Assembly: GCF_002845985.1 (NCBI RefSeq)
Contig: NZ_PDFK01000005.1
Location: 1-64,000 of the forward strand
DNA from: Lysinibacillus fusiformis
Lineage (GTDB): Bacteria; Bacillota; Bacilli; Bacillales_A; Planococcaceae
Direction: 5' to 3'
DNA length: 64,000 nt
Shown here: one piece after another, positions 22,001 to 29,784 of the stretch
Layout: every line of letters starts with the position of its first letter
Position numbering within the stretch: the first letter of the stretch is position 1
The notes under the pieces: model-generated
What the model was told of the DNA's origin: nothing
Databases searched by the model: none
Seen by the model: only the letters and a program-made list of their open reading frames with translations
Made by a program: the position numbers and the translations under genes

Positions 22001-22873
22001 ATGGAAGAGAATAAAAAATTAATGGAGAGATACTGGGATAAGCTCACATCTGAGGACCTTTGGGAATCGGTTATTAATGCATCTTTAGAGATATTGCTCA
22101 TTTTATTAGCATCATGGATTGCAGTAAGATTAGGTAAAAAATTTATTAAAAAAGTGTTTTTAATACGAATGCGTTCCCCATTAAACCACTCAGAGCGACG
22201 CCAACGAACAATTGCAAGATTATTACAAAGTGTGATTTCCTATGTTGTTTATTTCTCTGCAATCATTGGTATTCTTTCTTCCTTAGAAATAAAGGTAGCA
22301 GGTTTATTGGCTGGTGCAGGGATTGTTGGTTTAGCAATTGGTTTTGGCGCTCAAAGTTTAGTGAAGGATGTTATTACTGGATTCTTTATTATCTTTGAAG
22401 ATCAGTTTGGTGTAGGGGATTATATAAAAATTAACGCAGCAGAAGGTACGGTTGTAGAAATTGGTTTACGTACAACGAAAATTAATGGTGCTACAGGTGA
22501 GCAATTCATCATTCCAAATGGTGCAATTGGTGAGGTCGTCAATTATTCTGTTAACAACTCCAAAATTTTTATAGATTTACAAATGGCTACTGAGGCTGAT
22601 TTTGAAAAAGCAGAGGCAGTTATTAATAAGTATTTAGAAACATTACCAAAAATGCATAAGGAGCTAATAGCGACGCCAGTATTTTTAGGTGTGCAAAATG
22701 TTAAAGGGACAGAGGTAACGATACGAATAGCTGCTGAAACATTACCGCAGCAGCAATATGGAGTAGCACGTAGTATTCGCCGTGACGTTACCAAACTTTT
22801 TGAAGAAAATAATATACCAATGGCCTATCCAAAAATGATGTTCTATGGCAAAGATGAAGGGAGAAGTGAATAA
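22001..22873 (+). CDS. Small-conductance mechanosensitive channel (MscS family)
   Basis: 290 aa; ATG at 22001 preceded by AGAGGTGG. Three membrane segments at the N-terminus end in the pore helix LAGAGIVGLAIGFGAQSLVKDVITGFFI, which carries the Gly/Ala packing pattern of MscS. Then comes the beta domain (FEDQFGVGDYIKINAAEGTVVEIGLRTTKI) and the C-terminal alpha-beta domain. It opens under membrane tension to release solutes during osmotic downshock. It overlaps yyzM by one base. Confidence 0.93.
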   Translation: MEENKKLMERYWDKLTSEDLWESVINASLEILLILLASWIAVRLGKKFIKKVFLIRMRSPLNHSERRQRTIARLLQSVISYVVYFSAIIGILSSLEIKVAGLLAGAGIVGLAIGFGAQSLVKDVITGFFIIFEDQFGVGDYIKINAAEGTVVEIGLRTTKINGATGEQFIIPNGAIGEVVNYSVNNSKIFIDLQMATEADFEKAEAVINKYLETLPKMHKELIATPVFLGVQNVKGTEVTIRIAAETLPQQQYGVARSIRRDVTKLFEENNIPMAYPKMMFYGKDEGRSE

Positions 22874-23073
22874 TGGAAGCGAAAAAATTTGGTTTAAATG
22901 ATATTGTTGAAATGAAGAAACAACATCCATGTGGTACTAATAAATGGAAAATCATTCGTATGGGGGCAGACGTACGTATCAAATGCGAAGGATGTCAGCA
23001 TAGTGTAATGATTCCACGCCGTGACTTTGAGAAAAAAATGAAAAAGGTTTTAATTTCTGCTGATGAGGCGTAA
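22873..23073 (+). CDS. yyzM: DUF951 protein YyzM
   Basis: 66 aa; its ATG overlaps the stop of the MscS gene. Pattern FGLNDIVEMKKQHPCGTNKWKIIRMGADVRIKCEGCQHSVMIPR is the DUF951 signature, with three cysteines that may bind a metal. Small cytosolic protein of unknown function conserved next to ychF in Bacillales. Confidence 0.9.
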   Translation: MEAKKFGLNDIVEMKKQHPCGTNKWKIIRMGADVRIKCEGCQHSVMIPRRDFEKKMKKVLISADEA

Positions 23074-23172
23074 CATCAGGCATATTAGACTTTTTATGAG
23101 TGAATCAATATAATAGATAAGGTTATATGAGAGAAAAAATTTGAACTGAGTATAGAAAGGTTGTGTCCATTC

Positions 23173-24273
23173 ATGGCATTAACAGCTGGAATCGTTGGTT
23201 TACCTAACGTTGGAAAATCAACATTATTTAACGCAATTACAAAAGCGGGCGCATTGGCTGCAAACTATCCATTCGCAACGATTGATCCAAACGTTGGTAT
23301 CGTTGAAGTACCTGATGCACGTTTAGATAAATTAACAGAATTAGTTGTACCGAAAAAAACTGTACCAACTGCATTTGAGTTCACAGATATCGCAGGAATT
23401 GTAAAAGGTGCTTCCAAAGGTGAAGGATTAGGGAATAAATTCCTTGCTCATATTCGTGAAGTAGATGCAATTTGTCAGGTTGTACGTTGTTTTGTAGACG
23501 AAAACATTACGCACGTATCTGGTGCAGTAGACCCAATTGATGATATAGAGGTTATTAATCTGGAGCTTGCACTTGCTGACTTAGAATCTGTAGATAAACG
23601 TTTACAACGTGTTAGCAAAATGGCAAAACAAAAAGATAAAGAGGCTATGGTGGAAGAGCCAGTTCTTCTAAAAATTAAAGAGCAATTAGAAAACGGTAAA
23701 CCGGCACGTGCGGCTGAGCTTTCTGATGATGAACTAAAGATAATTAAAGGTCTTCATTTACTAACAATTAAACCAATGCTATATGTAGCAAACGTTTCAG
23801 AAGATGAAGTAGCAGATGCTGACAATAATGAGTATGTGAAAAAAGTACGTGAGTATGCTTCAGCAGAAGGTGCTCAAGTTATTACAATTTGTGCAAAAAT
23901 CGAAGAAGAAATTTCTGAGCTTGATGATGAAGAAAAAGCTATGTTCTTAGAAGAACTTGGAATTAAAGAATCAGGCTTAGATCAGTTAATCCGTACTTCT
24001 TATGATTTATTAGGATTAGCTACTTACTTCACTGCAGGCGTACAAGAGGTACGTGCATGGACGTTCCGTAAAGGGATGAAGGCGCCACAATGTGCAGGTA
24101 TCATCCATACGGATTTTGAACGTGGCTTTATTCGGGCAGAAACAGTTGCTTATGCTGATCTATTAGAGGCAGGTTCTCAAGCAGCAGCGAAGGAAGCTGG
24201 TAAAGTACGTCTTGAAGGTAAAGAATATGAAGTACAAGATGGCGATATTATGCTGTTCCGCTTTAATGTATAA
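23173..24273 (+). CDS. ychF: Ribosome-associated ATPase YchF (Obg family)
   Basis: 366 aa. ATG at 23173 (MALTAGIVGLPNVGKST) chosen over an in-frame TTG four codons upstream, agreeing with family N-termini. G1 is GLPNVGKST; the switch region is DIAGIVKGASKGEGLGNKFL; a helical coiled-coil insert follows; the C-terminal TGS domain ends at the YEVQDGDIMLFRFNV motif. YchF prefers ATP over GTP and associates with ribosomes; it is implicated in stress responses. A terminator follows. Confidence 0.95.
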   Translation: MALTAGIVGLPNVGKSTLFNAITKAGALAANYPFATIDPNVGIVEVPDARLDKLTELVVPKKTVPTAFEFTDIAGIVKGASKGEGLGNKFLAHIREVDAICQVVRCFVDENITHVSGAVDPIDDIEVINLELALADLESVDKRLQRVSKMAKQKDKEAMVEEPVLLKIKEQLENGKPARAAELSDDELKIIKGLHLLTIKPMLYVANVSEDEVADADNNEYVKKVREYASAEGAQVITICAKIEEEISELDDEEKAMFLEELGIKESGLDQLIRTSYDLLGLATYFTAGVQEVRAWTFRKGMKAPQCAGIIHTDFERGFIRAETVAYADLLEAGSQAAAKEAGKVRLEGKEYEVQDGDIMLFRFNV

Positions 24274-24281
24274 AAACTGAC

Positions 24282-24310
24282 AAGGGCAATCGAAAATGGT
24301 TGCCCTTTTT
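24282..24310 (+). terminator. ychF terminator
   Basis: Stem AAGGGCAA/TTGCCCTT with a ten-base loop, then a T run. Confidence 0.9.
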
Positions 24311-24357
24311 CGATTGTATCATTATCAGAATTTTTAACGTATGGAGGCGACTAACGC

Positions 24358-25398
24358 ATGAATGCTTTGCAAATTAAGGAACGTGGTTTAGAGTTTGAGC
24401 AACTGGGGATGCTACCACAGGACGTCTTAGATTTTATTTATGAGCAACAATTATTTAAATTGTTCACGTCAAAAGAATTAGGTGGTAAGGATTTAGATTT
24501 AGTAGAGGGTGTAAAAGTATTTCAGCAAATGTCTGCACTTGATGGTAATGTCGGCTGGCTAATTACTATTGGTACAGGTGGAAATGCATTTATCCCAACA
24601 TTCAACCAGGATATTTGTGAGAAAATCTATATGCCTAAAGAAGCAGTCATAGCAGGCAGTGGTTATCCAACGGGAATAGCAGTAAAAACAGATGGAGGCT
24701 ACTACATAACGGGGCAGTGGAAGTATTGTAGTGGCTCTAACTATGCGTCAACATTTACAATGAACTGCTATATTGAAGAAAATGGTGTCAAAACAGAAAA
24801 AATTATTAGCTGCTCAGTGAACCCGCAAGATGTTGAAATTTTGAACGATTGGTGTGCCATGGGCTTGAAGGCAACAGCAAGTCATACAATCCGTGTGAAC
24901 AATGTTTGGGTACCACAGGAAGCTACTTTTCAATTAGGTACAATCAGAAATAATTATGGCGATTCAGTACATAGCTTTCCATTTACCACTTTTGCGGAAG
25001 CTTCCTTTTTAAGTGTTTGTCTTGGGATAACAGAGAATTTTTTAGAAGAAGCAACCGTTTTAATGAAGCAACGAAATCATGATAGAAGCTGGGCTGAGCA
25101 TATTGGATCCCTTCAGTTTTTATTAATGCAACAGCAGAAACGTTACAAGCAATACGAGGAACAATTCTATACAACATTATCTAAATATTGGGAATTACAT
25201 CAACGTGGTGATCAATTATCCGAAGAGGACTTATCACAATTTACACAAATGAGTAAGGATATTGCTGCAGCTTGCCTAGAGATAGCGAATAATTTAATAC
25301 GCAGTCTTGGTATGGATGCTATTACAGAAACATCCACTATTAATCGTATTTGGAGAAATTTATACACAGCGGCCCAGCACGGATTTTTAACGCCTTAA
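24358..25398 (+). CDS. Acyl-CoA dehydrogenase-fold flavoprotein (HsaA-like)
   Basis: 346 aa. The fold is that of acyl-CoA dehydrogenases and related two-component flavin monooxygenases: an N-terminal helical part (LFKLFTSKELGGKDLDL), a beta barrel (YYITGQWKYCSGSNYASTFTM; CAMGLKATASHTIRVNNVWVP) and a C-terminal four-helix bundle. The combination WKYCSGSNYA is typical of the monooxygenase-like branch rather than true dehydrogenases. Substrate unknown. It stands alone between two terminators, in a place where B. subtilis has ychF directly before rpsF, so it is probably an insertion particular to this lineage. Confidence 0.75.
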   Translation: MNALQIKERGLEFEQLGMLPQDVLDFIYEQQLFKLFTSKELGGKDLDLVEGVKVFQQMSALDGNVGWLITIGTGGNAFIPTFNQDICEKIYMPKEAVIAGSGYPTGIAVKTDGGYYITGQWKYCSGSNYASTFTMNCYIEENGVKTEKIISCSVNPQDVEILNDWCAMGLKATASHTIRVNNVWVPQEATFQLGTIRNNYGDSVHSFPFTTFAEASFLSVCLGITENFLEEATVLMKQRNHDRSWAEHIGSLQFLLMQQQKRYKQYEEQFYTTLSKYWELHQRGDQLSEEDLSQFTQMSKDIAAACLEIANNLIRSLGMDAITETSTINRIWRNLYTAAQHGFLTP

Positions 25399-25401
25399 AT
25401 T

Positions 25402-25442
25402 AGAATCTGTAGCTAGTCATTTCTACGCTACAGATTCTTTGA
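25402..25442 (+). terminator. Terminator after the flavoprotein gene
   Basis: Twelve-base perfect stem AGAATCTGTAGC/GCTACAGATTCT, then TTTG. The same left arm recurs at 63985-63996 at the window end. Confidence 0.8.
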
Positions 25443-25453
25443 ATGATGAAGTG

Positions 25454-26029
25454 TTACTTTAGTGAGCTATCCTTTTCCAGTGGTAGATAGACATAAAGTT
25501 TCGGCAATTTGGGATCATCCCGTATCAAAGCATCTCTTGGATATTTTCGTAATTCTTTATACATGGCAAAATCACCTACTGCTCCTGCTATTAAAAAAGC
25601 CCCAATCAGGATCAAAACCGTACTATTGAGATAAAACCCAACGATGGTTGGAAGGATGCCGGTTGTCCAGAATGGCAGTAATAGAGCCTTTTTCATAGCA
25701 TGATTGAAAAGAGGCTGTTCAGTCGTCGCATAGGCAATGCCAAGCTCTAAATTGATGCCGTATTTTAAAGCCTTAAAGGGCACTTTGCCAAAAAACATAA
25801 AGCCAATTAAATGAAAAACCTCATGTAGGATAATAAAAATAATATACAACACCACGAACAGTGCTGTGCCACTAACCATGTTCCAAACAGAAAAATGAAA
25901 ATCTTTAAAGCAAATATATTGAATAGCTGTAAATAATATGACAAGACCACTAGTGATCACAAAATTGTCGATCATTAATTTCTTTAAATCTAATTCGATA
26001 ACAATAGGCTCTTTATTATTAGTTAGCAT
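25454..26029 (-). CDS. DUF3267 putative zinc metalloprotease
   Basis: 191 aa integral membrane protein with four or five hydrophobic segments. A membrane-embedded HEVFH (HExxH) lies in IIFIILHEVFHLIGFMFFG, and a conserved Asp in GAVGDFAMYKEL; both are features of DUF3267 proteins, presumed intramembrane zinc proteases. AAGGAG lies seven bases before the ATG. The target is unknown. It is transcribed divergently from rpsF. Confidence 0.82.
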   Translation of the reverse strand: MLTNNKEPIVIELDLKKLMIDNFVITSGLVILFTAIQYICFKDFHFSVWNMVSGTALFVVLYIIFIILHEVFHLIGFMFFGKVPFKALKYGINLELGIAYATTEQPLFNHAMKKALLLPFWTTGILPTIVGFYLNSTVLILIGAFLIAGAVGDFAMYKELRKYPRDALIRDDPKLPKLYVYLPLEKDSSLK

Positions 26030-26084
26030 GAAGGTGCTCCTTTCAATTATACTGTCATTATATAATGAATTATTAGTTTGTGAC

Positions 26085-26113
26085 TTGAAAGAAATGTATC
26101 TATATGTTACAAT
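26085..26113 (+). promoter_or_regulatory. rpsF operon promoter
   Basis: TTGAAA (26085-26090), 17 bases, TACAAT (26108-26113). A leader of roughly 75 bases follows, containing short inverted repeats; I could not identify the known S6-S18 autoregulatory RNA motif with confidence. Confidence 0.75.
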
Positions 26114-26195
26114 TCATTGATGTGAGTAATAATTAATTACTTGCTCCTTGCTCCCTTCAATAGGAGAGCCTAAGTCCATAAGGAGGTGTAAACAG

Positions 26196-26483
26196 ATGAG
26201 AAAATACGAATTAATGTACATCGTACGTCCGAACATTGAAGACGAAGCGAAGAAAGCTTTAGTTGAACGTTTCAACGAAATCTTAACTTCTAACGGTGCA
26301 GAAGTCATCGAATCAAAAGAGTGGGGCAAACGCCGCTTAGCTTATGAAATTAAAGACTTCCGCGAAGGTTACTACCAAATCGTAAAAGTAAACGCTTCTT
26401 CAGATGCAATCAACGAATATACACGTCTTGCTAACATCAGCGAAGACATCATTCGCCACATTGCAGTTCGCCAAGAAGCTTAA
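26196..26483 (+). CDS. rpsF: Small ribosomal subunit protein bS6
   Basis: 95 aa. ATG at 26196 preceded by AAGGAGGTG; the frame is open upstream but the family N-terminus is [13 protein letters not shown]. Conserved [20 protein letters not shown] is visible. S6 pairs with S18 in the 30S platform; the operon rpsF-ssb-rpsR is standard. Confidence 0.97.
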   Translation: MRKYELMYIVRPNIEDEAKKALVERFNEILTSNGAEVIESKEWGKRRLAYEIKDFREGYYQIVKVNASSDAINEYTRLANISEDIIRHIAVRQEA

Positions 26484-26526
26484 TAATTAATTTTTAACAA
26501 AACGCTGAAAAGGAGGTTGCATTCTG

Positions 26527-27099
26527 ATGATAAACCGTGTCGTATTAGTCGGAAGACTAACAAAAGATCCTGAGCTACGTTATACACCAAATGGAATTGC
26601 GTCTACAAGATTTACAGTTGCTGTAAACCGTGCATTCTCAAATCAACAAGGTGAACGCGAAGCTGATTTCATTAGCTGTGTTGCATGGCGAAAACAGGCT
26701 GAAAACCTAGCGAACTTCATGCGAAAAGGAAGTTTAATTGGGGTAGAGGGCCGTATTCAAACAGGCAGTTATGAAGGACAAGACGGTAAGCGAGTATACA
26801 CAACAGATGTCGTGGCAGATAGCGTACAGTTTTTAGAACCCCGTAATGGTAGCGGTGCACCTGCTCCTCAATACGGTGGTGGACAAACTTACGGTAATAA
26901 CCAACCGTCATATGGCGGTGGTCAACCACAACAACAGTTTGGTGGCGGCGCAATGCCAGGACAGGGTTCCTATGGCGGCGATGCTTATCAGCAAAATCAA
27001 CCACCTATGAATCAGCCGAATTATACACGTGTAGATGAGGACCCATTTGCGAATAGCAAAGGGCCAATAGAAGTATCTGAGGATGATCTTCCATTCTAA
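26527..27099 (+). CDS. ssb: Single-stranded DNA-binding protein
   Basis: 190 aa. N-terminal OB fold ([43 protein letters not shown]), a Gly/Gln/Pro-rich disordered linker (about 110-170), and the acidic tip EDDLPF that recruits replication and repair partners. AAAGGAGG precedes the ATG. It is the middle gene of rpsF-ssb-rpsR. Confidence 0.97.
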   Translation: MINRVVLVGRLTKDPELRYTPNGIASTRFTVAVNRAFSNQQGEREADFISCVAWRKQAENLANFMRKGSLIGVEGRIQTGSYEGQDGKRVYTTDVVADSVQFLEPRNGSGAPAPQYGGGQTYGNNQPSYGGGQPQQQFGGGAMPGQGSYGGDAYQQNQPPMNQPNYTRVDEDPFANSKGPIEVSEDDLPF

Positions 27100-27138
27100 T
27101 GCTTCTAAAATTATAATAAGATAAGGAGGAGACATACT

Positions 27139-27375
27139 ATGGCACCACGTCGCGGAGGCCGCAAACGCCGTAAAGTTTGCTACTTCACTTCAAACAATAT
27201 TACGCACATCGACTACAAAGATGTAGATTTATTAAAAAAATTCATCTCTGAGCGCGGTAAAATTTTACCACGTCGCGTAACTGGCACAAGTGCAAAGTAC
27301 CAACGTAAATTAACTTCAGCTATTAAAGTATCTCGTATCATGGGATTACTTCCATTCGTAGCAGAAGACAAATAA
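27139..27375 (+). CDS. rpsR: Small ribosomal subunit protein bS18
   Basis: 78 aa, basic; [16 protein letters not shown] at the start and [18 protein letters not shown] in the middle are the S18 signature. AAGGAGGAG precedes the ATG, with a terminator just after the stop. A decayed copy lies 1.9 kb downstream (29261-29467), identical in the first four codons and most of the ribosome-binding site. Confidence 0.97.
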   Translation: MAPRRGGRKRRKVCYFTSNNITHIDYKDVDLLKKFISERGKILPRRVTGTSAKYQRKLTSAIKVSRIMGLLPFVAEDK

Positions 27376-27380
27376 TATTA

Positions 27381-27425
27381 AAAAAAGTACAACATTGGTT
27401 ATTGAACCTTTGTTGTACTTTTTTT
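27381..27425 (+). terminator. rpsF-ssb-rpsR terminator
   Basis: Stem GTACAACA/TGTTGTAC (27387-27394 with 27411-27418), extended by an A run and T run into a long duplex, ending in seven T. Confidence 0.9.
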
Positions 27426-27474
27426 ATGTACTTAATTTCAAATATATGTAAAAATATTATAGCAATAGCTGCGG

Positions 27475-27718
27475 ATTATTGTAGAGGTCTTAGATTTTAT
27501 AAATATTTTAGAACAAAAAGGGTTATCATCAAATACTGTAAAAGGTTATTTAGAAGATTTAAAGGTTTTTTATTTATGGCTAAATAGGAGAGTTTGAAAT
27601 AAAGCCAGCAGATATACCAAACTTCATTGAGTTTATTGATAATCGTCAAGCTAGTAAAAAAGTTTCTCCTGCAACATTAAATCGTTACTTAGCAACAACT
27701 AGTTCTTTTTATAGTTAA
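27475..27718 (+). pseudogene. Frameshifted N-terminal fragment of a tyrosine recombinase
   Basis: Two reading frames join into an integrase SAM-like N-terminal domain: first LDFINILEQKGLSSNTVKGY followed by LEDLKVFYLWLNR (stop at 27595), then after a frame change near 27585 FEIKPADIPNFIEFIDNRQ followed by VSPATLNRYLATTSSFYS and a stop. The pattern (GLSxNTVxxYxxDLxxFxxWL; ATLNRxLxxxxSFY) is that of XerC/XerD-like and phage integrases. The catalytic C-terminal half is missing. It is probably the remnant of the enzyme that brought the 27.4-29.5 kb segment. Confidence 0.7.
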
Positions 27719-27923
27719 AACAATAAAAGTGTGAGTTAATCTGAATATGTATCTCGTATAAACTTTCTAAATATATTTTTCCATGAAAAGATATAGCTGG
27801 AGGACATATTTACCAAGCAGTTTTATAAACTGAAATTAGAAGGAACAAGTCGGAATTTATTTTCGAACGCTTAGACAAAATAAAACTGTATTCTTTTACC
27901 TCTTGTTTAAAATCATCCTCAGT

Positions 27924-27951
27924 AAAAAAGAGCAGTCAAAGTTGACTACTC
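27924..27951 (-). terminator. Terminator of the bacteriocin operon
   Basis: Ten-base stem (27930-27939 with 27942-27951, one G-T pair), then six T on the minus strand. Confidence 0.85.
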
Positions 27952-27986
27952 CTTAATACCACGGCTTTATTCATTTAATAAATATA

Positions 27987-28184
27987 TTACTCTCTTTTTG
28001 CATCTAATCGCCGACGAAATACTAAAGCCGAGACAGCGAAAATAACGAAAGCTAATGTTGAAGCAGCCGTAACCATCTGTAACACAATTCCTATTGGAGA
28101 TTTGAACAACAAGGCGACCGAGATGATTAAAACGGCACCAGTTAAACCCATTCCTAAAATCGAGATTGCCAAAACCTTATTCAT
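27987..28184 (-). CDS. Small two-helix membrane protein, possible bacteriocin immunity or accessory protein
   Basis: 65 aa with two hydrophobic segments (about 5-27 and 32-56) and a charged C-terminus RRRLDAKRE. AGGTG lies before the ATG, and that ribosome-binding site overlaps the stop codon of the upstream bacteriocin gene (nine-base gap), so the two are translationally coupled. I recognise no family. Size, topology and coupling fit an immunity or maturation partner; this is inference. Confidence 0.65.
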   Translation of the reverse strand: MNKVLAISILGMGLTGAVLIISVALLFKSPIGIVLQMVTAASTLAFVIFAVSALVFRRRLDAKRE

Positions 28185-28193
28185 CTAATCACC

Positions 28194-28892
28194 TCACAGG
28201 TAGTTGAAACAAGCTACCGCTCCAGCAATACCCCCTGCACCAATAACAGCATATGCTCCAATACATGCAGCACAGATTGGAGCAGTTACTGGTGTCGGTG
28301 CTGCACACGAACCGCCACACGCAACCGCAATAATATAAGCCACCGTACCACCGACACCAAGTACTGCTCCAAGACAACTTGCCACTGCTCCTATACCCAT
28401 CGGTTGAATCATAGATGGCTCTTCTGCAAGTAATTCTTCATCCGTCATATAAGCAATCCCAGCATCCTGAGATTTAACAAGTGTTCCATTCAAATACGTC
28501 GAAATCTGGAAATTTCCTAGCTCATTCTGGGTAACCAGCATTTCATTTGTCTGCAATACATTATGATCCTCATCTAAGAATACCGTTATATTACTAGGAA
28601 GGCTATAATCCCCATGCAAAGGAACTGTAACCGCCGTAACTCCACCACCAACAGTGTACACACTCGAACCTTCCAAATCAAATGCAGACACAGGAGCTAC
28701 ATTCTCAACTTTCCCCTTCTCGACTGCACGGAGCGTTGTATTAACCAGTTCCTTAGCAAGTTTGCCGGTAACTACAACAATACTCGGAGCATCCTCAGCT
28801 TGCACAGAAACATCTTTAGCTGGAGACAAACCTAAACAAAAAATAGTAAAGATCATTAATACTGGCAAATACATTTTTTTTGCCATCGACAT
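28194..28892 (-). CDS. Halocin C8-like bacteriocin precursor
   Basis: 232 aa from the ATG at 28892, seven bases after GGGAGG (an in-frame ATG five codons upstream overlaps that site). A signal peptide (MSMAKK then a hydrophobic stretch to about residue 23, probable cleavage after VSVQA) leads to a soluble domain (about 33-160) and a Gly/Ala-rich hydrophobic C-terminus with six Cys: 173, 192, 196, 207, 210, 228. The layout, Sec signal plus large N-terminal domain plus Cys-rich C-terminal peptide, resembles halocin C8 precursors, in which the N-terminal part is the immunity protein. The class assignment is recognition of pattern, not a search. It precedes a coupled small membrane protein and sits in the insert between rpsR and its decayed copy. 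Confidence 0.7.
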   Translation of the reverse strand: MSMAKKMYLPVLMIFTIFCLGLSPAKDVSVQAEDAPSIVVVTGKLAKELVNTTLRAVEKGKVENVAPVSAFDLEGSSVYTVGGGVTAVTVPLHGDYSLPSNITVFLDEDHNVLQTNEMLVTQNELGNFQISTYLNGTLVKSQDAGIAYMTDEELLAEEPSMIQPMGIGAVASCLGAVLGVGGTVAYIIAVACGGSCAAPTPVTAPICAACIGAYAVIGAGGIAGAVACFNYL

Positions 28893-29044
28893 AATAAAAC
28901 CTCCCATTTTTAGTATTTTGTTACAAATTATTAATTCTACACCAAATCTAAATTTCCTTCTTTTTGGTAATTAATATATTTATCTGCAACAAAAAAGTAG
29001 ACATTATTTTTTTGAGTTGATAACTCGTGCAATTAACACTTAAC

Positions 29045-29120
29045 AGCCCTTGAGATTGCATCAAATACAGGATAGCTCTGCCTAATTCTGTATCTAACAT
29101 GATTCTATCCCTCAAGGGCT
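29045..29120. repeat. Nested inverted repeat upstream of the bacteriocin gene
   Basis: Perfect outer arms AGCCCTTGAG/CTCAAGGGCT (29045-29054 with 29111-29120), with an inner pair ATACAG/CTGTAT (29065-29070 with 29088-29093), followed by five T on the plus strand. It could be an RNA structure or the end of a decayed element. Confidence 0.5.
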
Positions 29121-29260
29121 TTTTGTGTTTAAAATACAAAGAAGAAAGGAGGGATTGGTCTAGAATAATAAAACTCAGATTATACATGTTTTTTTGTTTG
29201 ATAGTGTTATCAATTGAATACACAAGGATTACATACTGTATGGTAAGAAGGAGACATACT

Positions 29261-29467
29261 ATGGCACCACGTCACGGAGGCCGCAAAGTTTGCTACTGCA
29301 CTTCAAACAATATTACGCACATCGACTATAAAGATGTGGATTTATTAAAAAAATCCATCTCTGAGTGAGGTAAAATTTTACCACGTCGCGTAACTGGCAC
29401 TAGCGCTAAGATTAACTTCAGCTATCAAAGTATCTCGTATCATGGATTCGTAGCAGAAAATAAATAA
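29261..29467 (+). pseudogene. rpsR: Decayed duplicate of rpsR
   Basis: Base-by-base comparison with rpsR at 27139 shows a clear copy beginning in the ribosome-binding site (GGAGACATACTATGGCACCA is shared). Relative to rpsR it has lost three codons after GGRK, converts a CGC codon to TGA (29366-29368), has an 11-base deletion near 29410 that shifts the frame, and a nine-base deletion near the end. It cannot make functional S18. Confidence 0.93.
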
Positions 29468-29505
29468 GATTGATGACGTTAAGGTAACGGACCTTACATC
29501 AACTT

Positions 29506-29552
29506 AAAAACCAGCATATTACGATATTCGAATCAGTATATGCTGGTTTTTT
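29506..29552. terminator. Terminator after the rpsR copy
   Basis: Twelve- to thirteen-base stem AAAACCAGCATA/TATGCTGGTTTT with T runs on both strands; it can act in both directions. The loop is 17-18 bases. Confidence 0.8.
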
Positions 29553-29714
29553 GTTATAGGTAAAAGTCATTTTTTCAAGCCTAATATACGTTTTCTCTTC
29601 ATGGACCGTTGAATTTGCACCAGTAATGTACCAAAGTATTTTATAAGCAAGCGCAATAATACTAAACAAGAATGATAAAATTAATGGCAATGCATATAGT
29701 GATCTAAGTGATTT

Positions 29715-29744
29715 TTGTTCAATACTATGAAAAAATGGTACAAT
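29715..29744 (+). promoter_or_regulatory. yybS-gdpP operon promoter
   Basis: TTGTTC (29715-29720), 18 bases, TACAAT (29739-29744), 41 bases before yybS. Confidence 0.65.
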
Positions 29745-29784
29745 AAAGGGTAGTAAGTTTGACTGAAAAAAAGGAAGGTTTTCA

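Noticed and set aside
26114..26195. S6-S18 autoregulatory leader of rpsF
   Set aside because: Hairpins are possible but the key conserved motif was not found by eye; a covariance search would decide.
27402..27587. 61-codon frame after rpsR
   Set aside because: It starts inside the rpsR terminator and covers the integrase remnant in another frame.
28948..29223. 91-codon minus-strand frame
   Set aside because: GTG start without ribosome-binding site, and most of it is translated inverted repeat; transposase-like impression was not supportable.
29499..29690. 63-codon minus-strand frame with a hydrophobic start
   Set aside because: No ribosome-binding site and it runs into the terminator stem; could be debris of a membrane protein but nothing identifies it.
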